In this document: positions 42,647 through 51,312 of the stretch, in pieces | How the letters are laid out: every line of letters starts with the position of its first letter | Numbering within the stretch: position 1 is the stretch's first letter | NCBI GenBank assembly: GCA_963838835.1 | Contig: CAWITA010000031.1 | Location: forward strand, 90,511 to 154,510 | Origin: Bog-473 sp963838835 | Lineage (GTDB): Bacteria > Actinomycetota > Acidimicrobiia > Acidimicrobiales > RAAP-2 | Direction: 5' to 3' | DNA: 64,000 bases | Position numbers and translations under genes: made by a program | Notes under the pieces: model-generated | Seen by the model: only the letters and a program-made list of their open reading frames with translations | Database searches by the model: none | Told to the model about the DNA's origin: nothing

Positions 42647-43102
42647 TTAGCAATTTTCGAGGTCGCGAAAGATGGCTCGAGTGAGCTGTCCCATCTGCTT
42701 GAGCGGCAACTCCTCGGGCCTGAACCAGCCCACTTCGGAGGTCTCATCGTTGTCGGGGTGAGGAGTTCCGTCGATGACGGTAGCGTCGAAGACGCTCACA
42801 ACATAAGCCGATTCGTCGCCGTTGGGGTATGTCACCCGATAATCAGGGCCTCCGAGGACTCCGAGGATTCTGCCCAACTTCACGTTGATTCCGGCTTCCT
42901 CCCGGCTCTCTCTAATGGCCGACTGACGTGGAGTTTCGTTTGGTTCAACCATTCCACCAATCGTCGCCCACTTACCGGTGTCGATGAGACGGACAAGAAG
43001 GAGACGACCTCCATCATCTCGGGGGAGGACGGATGTCGAGGGAAGCAGCAGTAGGGAGTGCCCGACCATCTTCCGCAGATCTCGAATATGTGGGGAGATC
43101 AC
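42647..43102 (-). CDS. Nudix hydrolase
   Basis: 151 aa with the Nudix box GGMVEPNETPRQSAIRESRE-EAGI (GxxxxxExxxxxxxRExxEExG) at about residues 48-71, preceded by 'LLLVRLIDTGKWATI'. 'DETSEVGWFRPEELPLKQM' follows. It should hydrolyse nucleoside diphosphates linked to X in a Mg-dependent way; the substrate is not predictable. Divergent from the cyclase gene. Confidence 0.92.
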   Translation of the reverse strand: MISPHIRDLRKMVGHSLLLLPSTSVLPRDDGGRLLLVRLIDTGKWATIGGMVEPNETPRQSAIRESREEAGINVKLGRILGVLGGPDYRVTYPNGDESAYVVSVFDATVIDGTPHPDNDETSEVGWFRPEELPLKQMGQLTRAIFRDLENC

Positions 43103-43270
43103 TCAGCCAAAGTAGCGTCATCGCAGCAGCGACCCGGTCTCACGTATCCGGTGCGGTGGTGGGACCACCCCCTCCGAACAACCTGGCGGGGTAGCTGCGT
43201 GGCACAGGGCTCCACCGCGCGGGCCACTCAAGGCGACTGAGATGAGCTGCTTGGACAACAATGGTGACTA

Positions 43271-44611
43271 ATGGATGTGCCTGAGACGAGATACGTCGCT
43301 GTCGGAGAAGCCGATGTGGCCTATCAGGTTTTCGGCAACGGTCCTTCCGACCTTCTCTATGCCGGTGGTATGGGGAGCCACATCGAGGTGTATTGGCAAT
43401 GGCCGCCCTTCGCGGAACAAATGGGACGACTTTCTGCCTTCAGCAGGGTGATTCTCTTTGATCGCCGAGGTGCGGGCCTGTCTGACCCTGTTGCTCGCAA
43501 CGCTATGCCGACGTGGGAGGACTGGGCTGAGGATATGGCCGCGGTTCTGGATGCAGCATGGTCCGATCGCGCTGCCGTTTTCGGATGGCTCGATGCCGGA
43601 CCACCTGCGATGCTTTTCTCTGCGATGCACCCCGAGAGGGTCAGCGCCCTTGTCCTCGTGAACACGGCTGCCCGTACTCTTGTGGACACCGATTATCCGT
43701 TCGGATTGTCCGCCAAGACGATCGATGCATTGCGATCATTCGTCGCTTCTTCGTGGGGAACGACTGAGTTCGCATCCATCGGCACTCCCGGTTTTGCGAG
43801 GGATCCAGAATGGGTTCGATTGCTAGCCGCGGCTCAACGGGCTTCCATGACTCCCCGGACCGCCGCGGCCCAGTTCGACTATGTCGTACGCACAAGCGAT
43901 GTTCGGTGGGCCCTCCCCCTCATCCAGGTTCCAACGTTGGTGCTCCATGCTCAGGAGAATCCGGTCGTTCCCATCGAACTCGGTCGATTTCTTGCCGACC
44001 ACATTCCGAACACAAGCCTCGTGGAACTGCCAGGAGTTGACCTCGGTCCTTCCGCTCCTCGCAACCAGAAAGTCATTACCGACGAGGTCACTCGTTTCCT
44101 CACCGGTGAGCAACCGATTGCCGACATAGACCGAGTGCTCACCACAGTGCTCTTCACCGACATCGTGCAGTCGACCGATACAGCGGCGGCTCTCGGCGAT
44201 AGGCATTGGCATGCCCTTTTGGACTCCCACGATCGCCTCGTACGGGAAGAGATCCGGCGTTTTCGAGGGACAGAGGTGAAGACGACGGGAGACGGCTTCT
44301 TGGTTTCCTTTGACGGTCCTGCGAGGGCGATCCGATGTTCAGAGTCGATTGTCAGTCGCTCAAGGGATCTTGGAGTTGAGCTTCGAATGGGACTTCATAC
44401 CGGAGAGTGTGAAGTTCGAGGTCAGGATCTGGGGGGTCTTGCTGTCCACATAGCTGCCCGAGTGAGCGCGCTGGCTGGTCCCAGTGAGATCTTTGTTTCT
44501 GCCACGGTCAAAGACTTGGTCATAGGCTCCGGCATCGAGTTCGAGGATCGAGGAGATCACGAGCTCAAGGGCGTTCCCGGAGTGTGGAGGCTGTTCTCAG
44601 TAGTCGATTGA
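43271..44611 (+). CDS. alpha/beta-hydrolase - class III nucleotide cyclase fusion
   Basis: 446 aa. Residues 1-270 are an alpha/beta hydrolase ('LLYAGGMGSHIEVYWQWP', 'VILFDRRGAGLSDPVA', 'AMHPERVSALVLVNTAAR', 'VPTLVLHAQENPVVPIE'). At the nucleophile elbow the usual GxSxG reads GWLDAG, so the serine is missing. Residues 285-446 are a class III cyclase: metal Asp in 'TTVLFTDIVQST', second Asp in 'EVKTTGDGFLVSF', and 'GGLAVHIAARVSALAGPSEIFVS'. It should make cAMP (or cGMP). The N-domain may sense a ligand rather than catalyse. GC content is lower than in the first 19 kb. Confidence 0.9.
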   Translation: MDVPETRYVAVGEADVAYQVFGNGPSDLLYAGGMGSHIEVYWQWPPFAEQMGRLSAFSRVILFDRRGAGLSDPVARNAMPTWEDWAEDMAAVLDAAWSDRAAVFGWLDAGPPAMLFSAMHPERVSALVLVNTAARTLVDTDYPFGLSAKTIDALRSFVASSWGTTEFASIGTPGFARDPEWVRLLAAAQRASMTPRTAAAQFDYVVRTSDVRWALPLIQVPTLVLHAQENPVVPIELGRFLADHIPNTSLVELPGVDLGPSAPRNQKVITDEVTRFLTGEQPIADIDRVLTTVLFTDIVQSTDTAAALGDRHWHALLDSHDRLVREEIRRFRGTEVKTTGDGFLVSFDGPARAIRCSESIVSRSRDLGVELRMGLHTGECEVRGQDLGGLAVHIAARVSALAGPSEIFVSATVKDLVIGSGIEFEDRGDHELKGVPGVWRLFSVVD

Positions 44612-44732
44612 GGACACCCACTCCGTGCCGGATCGAAGATCCGCTCTGCACGTCCGCTCTCCGGTGGCAGAGGGCACGGTCACATGACCGAACCAATCTC
44701 GGCCATCGGCTCCCCAATCAAGAGGCAGAACA

Positions 44733-45293
44733 TTGACCGCCATGCCCGACGCTCTGCCTCGTCCGATCAATCCGCCCGAGCGCTGCGAGGAATGTGGCTG
44801 GCAGGCGGCAAGCGTCACCTCTGACAACGCTGAAACCGCAGTGAGCGATCTCGGGCCTCAGTATCGGGCAGCGCTTACCCAGCTACTTCCCGCTGATCCT
44901 GACAACCTGCTTCGTCGACGACCGACCGCTTCTTCCTGGTCGGCTCTTGAACACGCCGCCCATGTTCGGGACGTGATCGCCCTCTGGAGCGGGGCTCTCC
45001 ACAAGCTGCTCACCGAAGACCGGCCTGTGCTACCTCGCCCGGACGCGTCGATCGCCGACGAGGCGGCCGCGGCTGAGTACAACGCCCTTGATCCCAGCAC
45101 CACAGCAGACGAGCTGGCCGCCAACGCGAACCGCATGGCACGGAAGGTCACCACCATCGACGCCGACCAGTGGGATCGGGTGATTGTCTTGGGCGACGAG
45201 GAGATCACGGCCATGGCAGTCGTCCGCAAGGTCGCCCACGAAGGGGCACACCACCTCCTAGACATCCATCGCTCACTCCACCCACGGCCATAG
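44733..45293 (+). CDS. DinB-like / mycothiol maleylpyruvate isomerase-type protein
   Basis: 186 aa. An N-terminal 'RCEECGW' C-x2-C precedes a four-helix DinB bundle: 'WSALEHAAHVRDVIALWSGALHKLL' and 'AVVRKVAHEGAHHLLDIHRSL'. The His residues of EHAAHV and HEGAHH form the metal site of this superfamily. Members are thiol-dependent S-transferases in actinobacteria, often using mycothiol. ATG 44742 is an alternative start. Confidence 0.82.
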   Translation: MTAMPDALPRPINPPERCEECGWQAASVTSDNAETAVSDLGPQYRAALTQLLPADPDNLLRRRPTASSWSALEHAAHVRDVIALWSGALHKLLTEDRPVLPRPDASIADEAAAAEYNALDPSTTADELAANANRMARKVTTIDADQWDRVIVLGDEEITAMAVVRKVAHEGAHHLLDIHRSLHPRP

Positions 45294-45402
45294 GGCCATC
45301 TCTCTGTCGATTAGGGGTTGTCACCTACCGTCGGGTCGGTGACATTCGCGAACGCCCAGATCGGAATTTTATGACAGTCGCGTCCGGCGACATCGACACT
45401 CG

Positions 45403-46218
45403 TTACGGGGCTTCCTTTTCGGTCGGGGATCCGCCCGAGACGCAGAGCCGCTGGGCTGCAAGAGCCGGGACGCTTTCGAAACAGACCGATTGTGTCCCAG
45501 AGGCAGCCGGATTGCCAGGTCCCGCCAGACTCAGCGGCTGGGTCGATGTACCGGTGGGAGTTTCGACGGTCGCAGAACTGACCGCGTCGCTCCCCGGCCA
45601 CCACGCAAGGAAGAAGCCGTTTCCGCTAGTTGCCGTCACAGTTCCTCCCTTCGCCAACGAGAGTGTCACGCCGGTCACGTCGGTTCCTGTCCTTCCCACG
45701 AGCATTGTGTAGGGCTGGCCATCGCTTGCCAGGTAGACCTTGTCAGCAACGATCTTGCCTGGACTCACCGGCGTGCTCGATTGAGCAATCCATTGCACCG
45801 CGGCGTTTCCCGAAGCGGACACGCAGAGGACTTCATTATTCGTGCCGTCTCCGAACAAGGTGGTCGTGTAGGGACCCCGAACGTCACTCAACTCAGGCCG
45901 GAGGGATGCCGCATTGGCACCGGTGGGAACGAACCGAGGGTGCGCGAGCTGCGCCTGACAGTCGGACTCGGCGGCGCTGACCTGCCCCGTAGCCGGCGCC
46001 GTGGGGGAGGCCGACCAGCCGGCAAACGCAGACTGCTGGCCCCCACCAAGGAGGAGGAGGGCCGAGACCGTCGCCGCGACCCCGGTTGCTCCGGCAAGCG
46101 TCACCCGCTTCATTGGCCGATGGTGGCGCGGCACAAGAGCTTCAACGAGCGCCGATCGATGCGAGACAATCCACTCATCGGTCAGGGTGGGCACGGGCGC
46201 CGGCTGCAGATCGATCAT
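45403..46218 (-). CDS. membrane-anchored protein, partner of ECF sigma factor (putative anti-sigma)
   Basis: 271 aa. A 35-residue cytosolic N-terminus ends in RHHRPMKR, followed by one membrane helix 'VTLAGATGVAATVSALLLLGG'. The outside part is about 200 residues, rich in Gly/Ser/Thr ('VTLSLAKGGTVTATSGNGFFLAWWPGSD'). The start overlaps the sigma factor stop by four bases, the arrangement of an ECF sigma and its membrane regulator. I see no HxxxCxxC zinc anti-sigma motif, so the role as anti-sigma is inference from position and topology. Confidence 0.65.
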   Translation of the reverse strand: MIDLQPAPVPTLTDEWIVSHRSALVEALVPRHHRPMKRVTLAGATGVAATVSALLLLGGGQQSAFAGWSASPTAPATGQVSAAESDCQAQLAHPRFVPTGANAASLRPELSDVRGPYTTTLFGDGTNNEVLCVSASGNAAVQWIAQSSTPVSPGKIVADKVYLASDGQPYTMLVGRTGTDVTGVTLSLAKGGTVTATSGNGFFLAWWPGSDAVSSATVETPTGTSTQPLSLAGPGNPAASGTQSVCFESVPALAAQRLCVSGGSPTEKEAP

Positions 46219-46798
46219 GAGGACTCCTTTATTAGTGGGGTGTGTGCAAGATTTCCGAGGGACACCTGGAGCTTCGACCGGGCGCGCGAGAGCCGTGATT
46301 GCACGGTGCCGACGGGGATTTCGAGGGCGGCGGCCGCCTCCTGGTAGGACAGTTCGCTCCAGAGCACCAACATGACCACTTCCTGCTCTCCTTCTGAGAG
46401 AGCCGCAATGGCGTCGAGGGCGTCTTGGAGCGTGGCTTCGGTCACGAATCGAGCGACAGCCTGATCTTCCGCAGTGGGGGCGAGTGACGGAGCAGGGAGT
46501 CCGTCAAGGACCGCTTTGTACCTGCGCTGTCCCCGTCTTGTATTCCGAATGACGTTGTTCGCAACTCCCAGAAGCCACGGGAGCGCGCTGTCGGCATGGG
46601 CCAACGGCGCACGGCGCCGATGCCGCCAAGCCTCCAAAAAAGTGATGCTCGTGAGGTCTTCCGCCAGCGTCAGATCGGCTGTACGGCGGCGCAGAATGCG
46701 TAGACAGCCTGGGCATGGCGATCGAACAGGCGACCAAAGGCACTGGCCTCCGAGGGCTCAGTGGTCGACCCGGCGGTGGTCGCCTTGCGTAACCTCAC
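46215..46798 (-). CDS. ECF RNA polymerase sigma factor, frameshifted
   Basis: About 194 aa in two frames. From GTG 46798 the first frame reads 'SEASAFGRLFDRHAQAVYAFCA' (region 2.1). Near 46690 a missing base shifts to 'RRTADLTLAEDLTSITFLEAWRHRR' (region 2.2-2.3), then 'LPWLLGVANNVIRN' and region 4 'ALSEGEQEVVMLVLWSELSYQEAAAALEIPVGTVQSRLSRARSKL'. Both halves are well conserved, so an error is more likely than decay. The stop overlaps the start of the membrane partner gene. Divergent from the TPR-cyclase gene. Confidence 0.8.
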
Positions 46799-47128
46799 AC
46801 TCCATAGTGTCCGCACGAGGCGCATTTGTTCCGTCACTGACGGCCTGGCGCAGGCTGTCAGTGATCACCGGGTCGGGGTGCCACCGTTCGAAACCACCTC
46901 GGGTGGATAGTCCTGGAGCTAGAGGGCCCGGTCAGTAACCGGCATGCAATTCAGCGCGGTTTCACGGACAGATCCATGAGGTCCCCAACGCGAGCGAAGC
47001 AGCGGCACGCTGCACGATCGACCTCCGGCGGATGCGATGTGCGGATGTGACTGGCCACTCAGGCGTGAAAAGGGTTCCAGGACCGGTGAAGGGCGCTGTA
47101 CTGTCTATGGCGTAGTTGGAGGGACTTC
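46799..47128. other. divergent intergenic region
   Basis: 330 bp between the ECF sigma gene and the TPR-cyclase gene, with the cyclase ribosome binding site GGAGGGA at 47117-47123. Promoters for both directions must lie here, but I cannot place a clear -35/-10 pair. Confidence 0.45.
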
Positions 47129-49063
47129 ATGGGCGATCTGATCGACGAGCTCAGCAACGCTCGATCGGCTTACGCGCGCCGGGATTGGCGCGGGGCGTTC
47201 GACCTGTTGACGGCGGCCGAGAGGCGCTCGCCGCTCGCGCCGGAGGATGCCGAGCTGCTGGCAGAAGCGGCACGTTGGGCATGTGAGTACAGCGCAATGA
47301 TCGACGCCTTGGAGCAGGCCGAGGCTCGCTACGAACGCGTTGGCAAACCAGGCCTCGCGGCGGGAGTCGCATTGTCGCTGTGCCGTGAACACTTCGTCCG
47401 CAACAGCCTTTCTGAGGCCGGAGGCTGGCTGGGTCGTGCCTCACGCCTGCTCGAGGACGAGCCCGAATGCTCTGCCCACGGCTACCTGCAATGGGCCCTC
47501 GGCCGAGCCGCATGGGCCGACGAAGATTCAGTGTCCGCCCTGGACCACGCCCGCGAGGCGAGCGCGATCGGCCGTCGGCTGAGCGACATCGATCTGGAAG
47601 CCTTCGGCCTGCACGACGAGGGGCATGTGCTGATCGCCCGGGGCGACGTCGATGCGGGTCGTGCCTTGGTCGATGAGGCTGCTGCCATGAGCGGTGCCGC
47701 CAGCAACCCCTACACCACCGGAATGGTCTATTGCGGCGCGATCTGGGCCTACCGCAACATGGCCGACTGGCGACGTGCCGGCGAGTGGACCGACGCATCG
47801 TTGCGATGGTGCGAGCGAGAATCGTTGAGTGGGTTTCCCGGTCTTTGTCGGTTCCATCGCGCTGAGGTCCGCCGTCTTCGCGGGGAGCTTGACAACGCCG
47901 AGCGAGACGCCCTCGATGCGATCGAAGAGTTGATCCCGGCCAACCTGATCGCGACCGGATGGGCCCTGACCGAGCTCGGTGAGATCCGCCGGCGAAGGGG
48001 TGATCAGTCAGGGGCCCGAGACGCCTTTCGACGTGCCCAGGAGCTGGGCGGACTGCCCCAGCCGGGACTGGCGCTGTTGCTGTTGGACGAAGGCAAGCCT
48101 GACGCTGCTCTCGCCAGCATTACCGACGCGTTGGCCCAGATGGTCGGCGTCCACCAAGAGGACCGCGCCTCGGTTCTACCCGCAGCGGTGACGATCGCCT
48201 TGGCAGCTGGTCAGATCGACCGCGCCCGTGATGCTTTGGCCGAGCTGGAATCATGGGGGAAGTCGTTCCACACCACAGCCGCCCTCGCCTCTGTCGCCGA
48301 AGCGCGCGGCCAGATCCAATTGGCCAATGGCGACGCAGAGGCCTCGATCCCCTCGCTGCGCGAGGCATGCCGGCTGTGGTGCGAGGTCGACGCGCCATTC
48401 GAAGCGGCTCGTGCTCGGTTGCTCATCGCCGGAGCGCTACGAGTTGGTGGCCATGAGTCCAACGCCACGGGGGAGCTCGAGGCGGCGCTGAGCGCGTTCG
48501 AACGTCTCGGCGCGCTCCGAGAGGCAGAGCGGGTGCGCTCGATGCTTCAACCGGCACGGCGGAGCCGGGCTACCCGCACCCTGATGTTCACCGACATTGT
48601 CGACTCGACCAGACTCGTCGAGGTCCTGGGTGATGACGCGTGGGGAAACCTGCTGGACTGGCATGACCGTATCCTGCGTCAGTGCTTTCAGGCAGCCAAC
48701 GGTCGGGAGATCAACCACGAAGGAGATGGTTTCTTCGTATCGTTCGCTGATTCCCTTGACGCCGTCGAGTGCGCCATTGCGATCCAGCGCACCCTGGCCG
48801 ATCACCGCCGTGAGCATGGCTTCGCTCCGCAGGTGCGCGTTGGTGTCCATGCCACCGAAGCGGTCGACCTCGGCAATGACTACTTGGGCAAGGGAGTCCA
48901 CGAAGCTGCCCGTGTCGGTGCCGCCGCCGGCGCTGGAGAGATCCTTCTGACCGCAGCCGTCATCGAGTCGGTCACCGACCACTGCCACATTCGTAACCGC
49001 CGTGAACTCCATCTGAAGGGGCTCTCCGTCGCCCTCAACGTCGCGAGCGTTGAGTGGCAATAG
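47129..49063 (+). CDS. TPR - class III nucleotide cyclase fusion
   Basis: 644 aa. Residues 1-465 are helical tetratricopeptide-like repeats (for example 'ARSAYARRDWRGAFDLLTAAERRSP', 'RRRRGDQSGARDAFRRAQELGG', 'ATGELEAALSAFERLGALREAERV'). Residues 475-644 are a class III cyclase: 'RTLMFTDIVDSTRLVEVLGDDAW', 'NHEGDGFFVSFADS', 'GKGVHEAARVGAAAGAGEILLT'. The metal Asps are present in FTDIV and EGDGF. The organisation resembles LuxR/TPR cyclases of actinobacteria, where the TPR part probably senses a partner protein. It is the second cyclase within 4 kb. Confidence 0.92.
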   Translation: MGDLIDELSNARSAYARRDWRGAFDLLTAAERRSPLAPEDAELLAEAARWACEYSAMIDALEQAEARYERVGKPGLAAGVALSLCREHFVRNSLSEAGGWLGRASRLLEDEPECSAHGYLQWALGRAAWADEDSVSALDHAREASAIGRRLSDIDLEAFGLHDEGHVLIARGDVDAGRALVDEAAAMSGAASNPYTTGMVYCGAIWAYRNMADWRRAGEWTDASLRWCERESLSGFPGLCRFHRAEVRRLRGELDNAERDALDAIEELIPANLIATGWALTELGEIRRRRGDQSGARDAFRRAQELGGLPQPGLALLLLDEGKPDAALASITDALAQMVGVHQEDRASVLPAAVTIALAAGQIDRARDALAELESWGKSFHTTAALASVAEARGQIQLANGDAEASIPSLREACRLWCEVDAPFEAARARLLIAGALRVGGHESNATGELEAALSAFERLGALREAERVRSMLQPARRSRATRTLMFTDIVDSTRLVEVLGDDAWGNLLDWHDRILRQCFQAANGREINHEGDGFFVSFADSLDAVECAIAIQRTLADHRREHGFAPQVRVGVHATEAVDLGNDYLGKGVHEAARVGAAAGAGEILLTAAVIESVTDHCHIRNRRELHLKGLSVALNVASVEWQ

Positions 49064-49521
49064 GCATTTCCGAGCGCCGTGCGGCTACACCGTTGTCATC
49101 CGCCGGCTGTAGCCACCATTTCATCGGATCGGGCTGCGCGCTCTCTGAGGCCCCTGGTGAAGTTAAAGCGAGGGGAAACCACCTTCCTTCACCGCACGCC
49201 CGCGGAGGCCCCCTGGATTCCTTCTGAGGTCTCGACATTTGGTGGCGACACACTTGTGGGGGGCTGAAATCAAGGAACCCTCCGTGGGCCTTTTGTGCCG
49301 GGAGGCATGCGCCGATCCTCGATTCCAGAGCGACCTTTCCTCGGTGTCTCACCCCTGTCCCCTACCGAATCAGGCACCTTGGGGATAGTCCAGGGAGCCA
49401 AGGAAGTCCCGCTCGGTAACCGGGGCAGGGCGGCCTCCGTCAAAGCCGGAACCCACGTCGCTTACGTGATTGAAACACTCGGAGAGCGCCCAAAAGCACC
49501 CGACTAAGGTTCGCACTGGGC
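49064..49521. other. intergenic, nothing recognised
   Basis: 458 bp between the cyclase and the MFS exporter. One short open frame (49295-49507) lacks protein character. No clear terminator stem. Confidence 0.45.
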
Positions 49522-51120
49522 ATGAGTGCCGAACCTGAAAACGCCGTGCAGGCCGAGAGCGGAGCCAGCCCACGGCTGGCGCTTCTGCTGGCAGCGGCGA
49601 TGTTCGTCCTCGTCGTCGATACGTCGTTCATGAACGTGTCGATCTCCGCCGTGGTTAGGGACCTCCACACGACGGCGAGCGGCGTCCAGTCGGCGATCGC
49701 CCTGGAAGCTCTGGTCTCGGCTGCCTTCATCCTCATCAACTCGAAGATGGGCGATCTCATGGGCCGAAAGCGCGCCTACGTGATCGGCCTGCTCGCCTAC
49801 GCCATTGGTGCGCTTGCAATGACGCTCACGCAGAACCTGACCACAGTCATCATCTTCTGGGCGATCATCGGAGGCCTCGGCGCCTCGCTCTTGTTGCCGG
49901 CCATGCAGTCGCTCATCCACGGCAACTTCACGGGGGCCGCCCAGAAGAAGGCCTATGCCCTGGTCGGTGCCTCAGCGGCGATCGCAGCTGCAGTTGGCCC
50001 GCTTCTCGGCGGATTCGTCACCACCTATCTCTCGTGGCGCGTCGGTTTCGGCCTTGAGGTCGTCATCATCTTGGTGGTGTTGTCCCAGATCCGCCTTGTC
50101 AAAGACGTGCCCTACACGGGACCCCGCAAGATCGACCTCGTCGGTGCGGTCCTCTCGGTCATCGGCATGGGTGGCGTGGTCCTCGGGATCTTGGTCTGGC
50201 AAGAGGGGGGCGGCTACGTCGGCCTCATCATTGCCATCGGCGCCGTGGCCTTGGCCGCGTTCGCTTACTGGCTCGTCAAGCGCAAGCGCCGTGGGAAGCC
50301 CACCCTGTTGGACCCTGACCTCTTCAAGCACTTGAACTTCCGCATCGGCATCTCCCAGCAGATGCTCCAGCAGATCACCCTCGGCGGCGCCATGATCGCC
50401 CTGCCCCTCTTCTTGCAGATGACGCTGGAGTACAACGCCATGCAGGCCGGACTGTCACTGGCACCCCTTTCGCTCTCCATGTTCGGGATGGCCCTCCTCG
50501 CCGGCCGCAAAGCGGGAAGGCGCCATCCCGCCAACATCGTGCTCACCGGTTTCGCCCTGAGCACAATCGGCATAGCTGCCATCATCCCCCTGGTGCCGAG
50601 AGTGGACTCGGGGTGGTACCTCGTGATCCCGCTCCTGATCGCAGGCTCGGGGCTCGGTCTACTGGTGTCCCAGCTCAACAACTTCACCCTCGCTCCCATC
50701 GCCGAGGAGCGGGTCAGCGAAGCCGCTGGGGTGAACTCCGCCGCCGGCTCGTTCGGCCTGTCGTTCGGCCTCGCGGTGGCCGGTGGCCTCTTGCTCTGGG
50801 TCCTAGCGCTGAGCTTCACCCACCTGACCTACTCGAGCACTGCGATTCCCGCGGCCCAACAGCAGCAGATCGCCGCCAAGATGGAGACCGACGCCGAGGT
50901 GATGAGCAACACCCAGCTCCAGCAGCAGATCTCCAGCGAGCCCCAGAACGTCCAGAATGCGATCCTTGCGATCAACACCGAGGCCAGGAACCGCTCCCTC
51001 CAGTTCGCGCTTCTGGTCCCCACCATCGCCGGACTTCTTGGCTTCGCCAACTCGTTTCGGATGCGACGCCTCCCAGACATCAAACCTGCGACACCTGTCG
51101 ATGGTGTCGATTTCGGGTAG
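49522..51120 (+). CDS. MFS multidrug exporter, DHA2 (14-TMS) family
   Basis: 532 aa. The first helix is 'LALLLAAAMFVLVVDTSFMNVSI', with the DHA2 motif D1 (VVDTSFMNVS). Motif A is 'MGDLMGRKRAYVIGLL' and motif C 'ALVGASAAIAAAVGPLLGGFV'. Fourteen helices can be counted, ending 'LLVPTIAGLLGFANSF'. A long loop with Gln-rich 'AAQQQQIAAKMETD' precedes the last helix. It should expel drugs or lipids by proton antiport. No TetR or MarR gene is adjacent. Confidence 0.92.
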   Translation: MSAEPENAVQAESGASPRLALLLAAAMFVLVVDTSFMNVSISAVVRDLHTTASGVQSAIALEALVSAAFILINSKMGDLMGRKRAYVIGLLAYAIGALAMTLTQNLTTVIIFWAIIGGLGASLLLPAMQSLIHGNFTGAAQKKAYALVGASAAIAAAVGPLLGGFVTTYLSWRVGFGLEVVIILVVLSQIRLVKDVPYTGPRKIDLVGAVLSVIGMGGVVLGILVWQEGGGYVGLIIAIGAVALAAFAYWLVKRKRRGKPTLLDPDLFKHLNFRIGISQQMLQQITLGGAMIALPLFLQMTLEYNAMQAGLSLAPLSLSMFGMALLAGRKAGRRHPANIVLTGFALSTIGIAAIIPLVPRVDSGWYLVIPLLIAGSGLGLLVSQLNNFTLAPIAEERVSEAAGVNSAAGSFGLSFGLAVAGGLLLWVLALSFTHLTYSSTAIPAAQQQQIAAKMETDAEVMSNTQLQQQISSEPQNVQNAILAINTEARNRSLQFALLVPTIAGLLGFANSFRMRRLPDIKPATPVDGVDFG

Positions 51121-51312
51121 CCCATCCGGTATCCGTGGCTTGAGTCGACCACGATGAATCCAAGCCGGCCTACGGCTGGTACGGCGCCCCGGCGCCATCG
51201 CCTGAGCGGGATGATCGCGTTGTGACGGTGTTGTTGGAGTGCTCCGAGACGCCGGGTCTAGCGTGGAGTGGACGGGTATGTGAGGCGACGCTGTGGTCGA
51301 GAGGGGGCCGGG

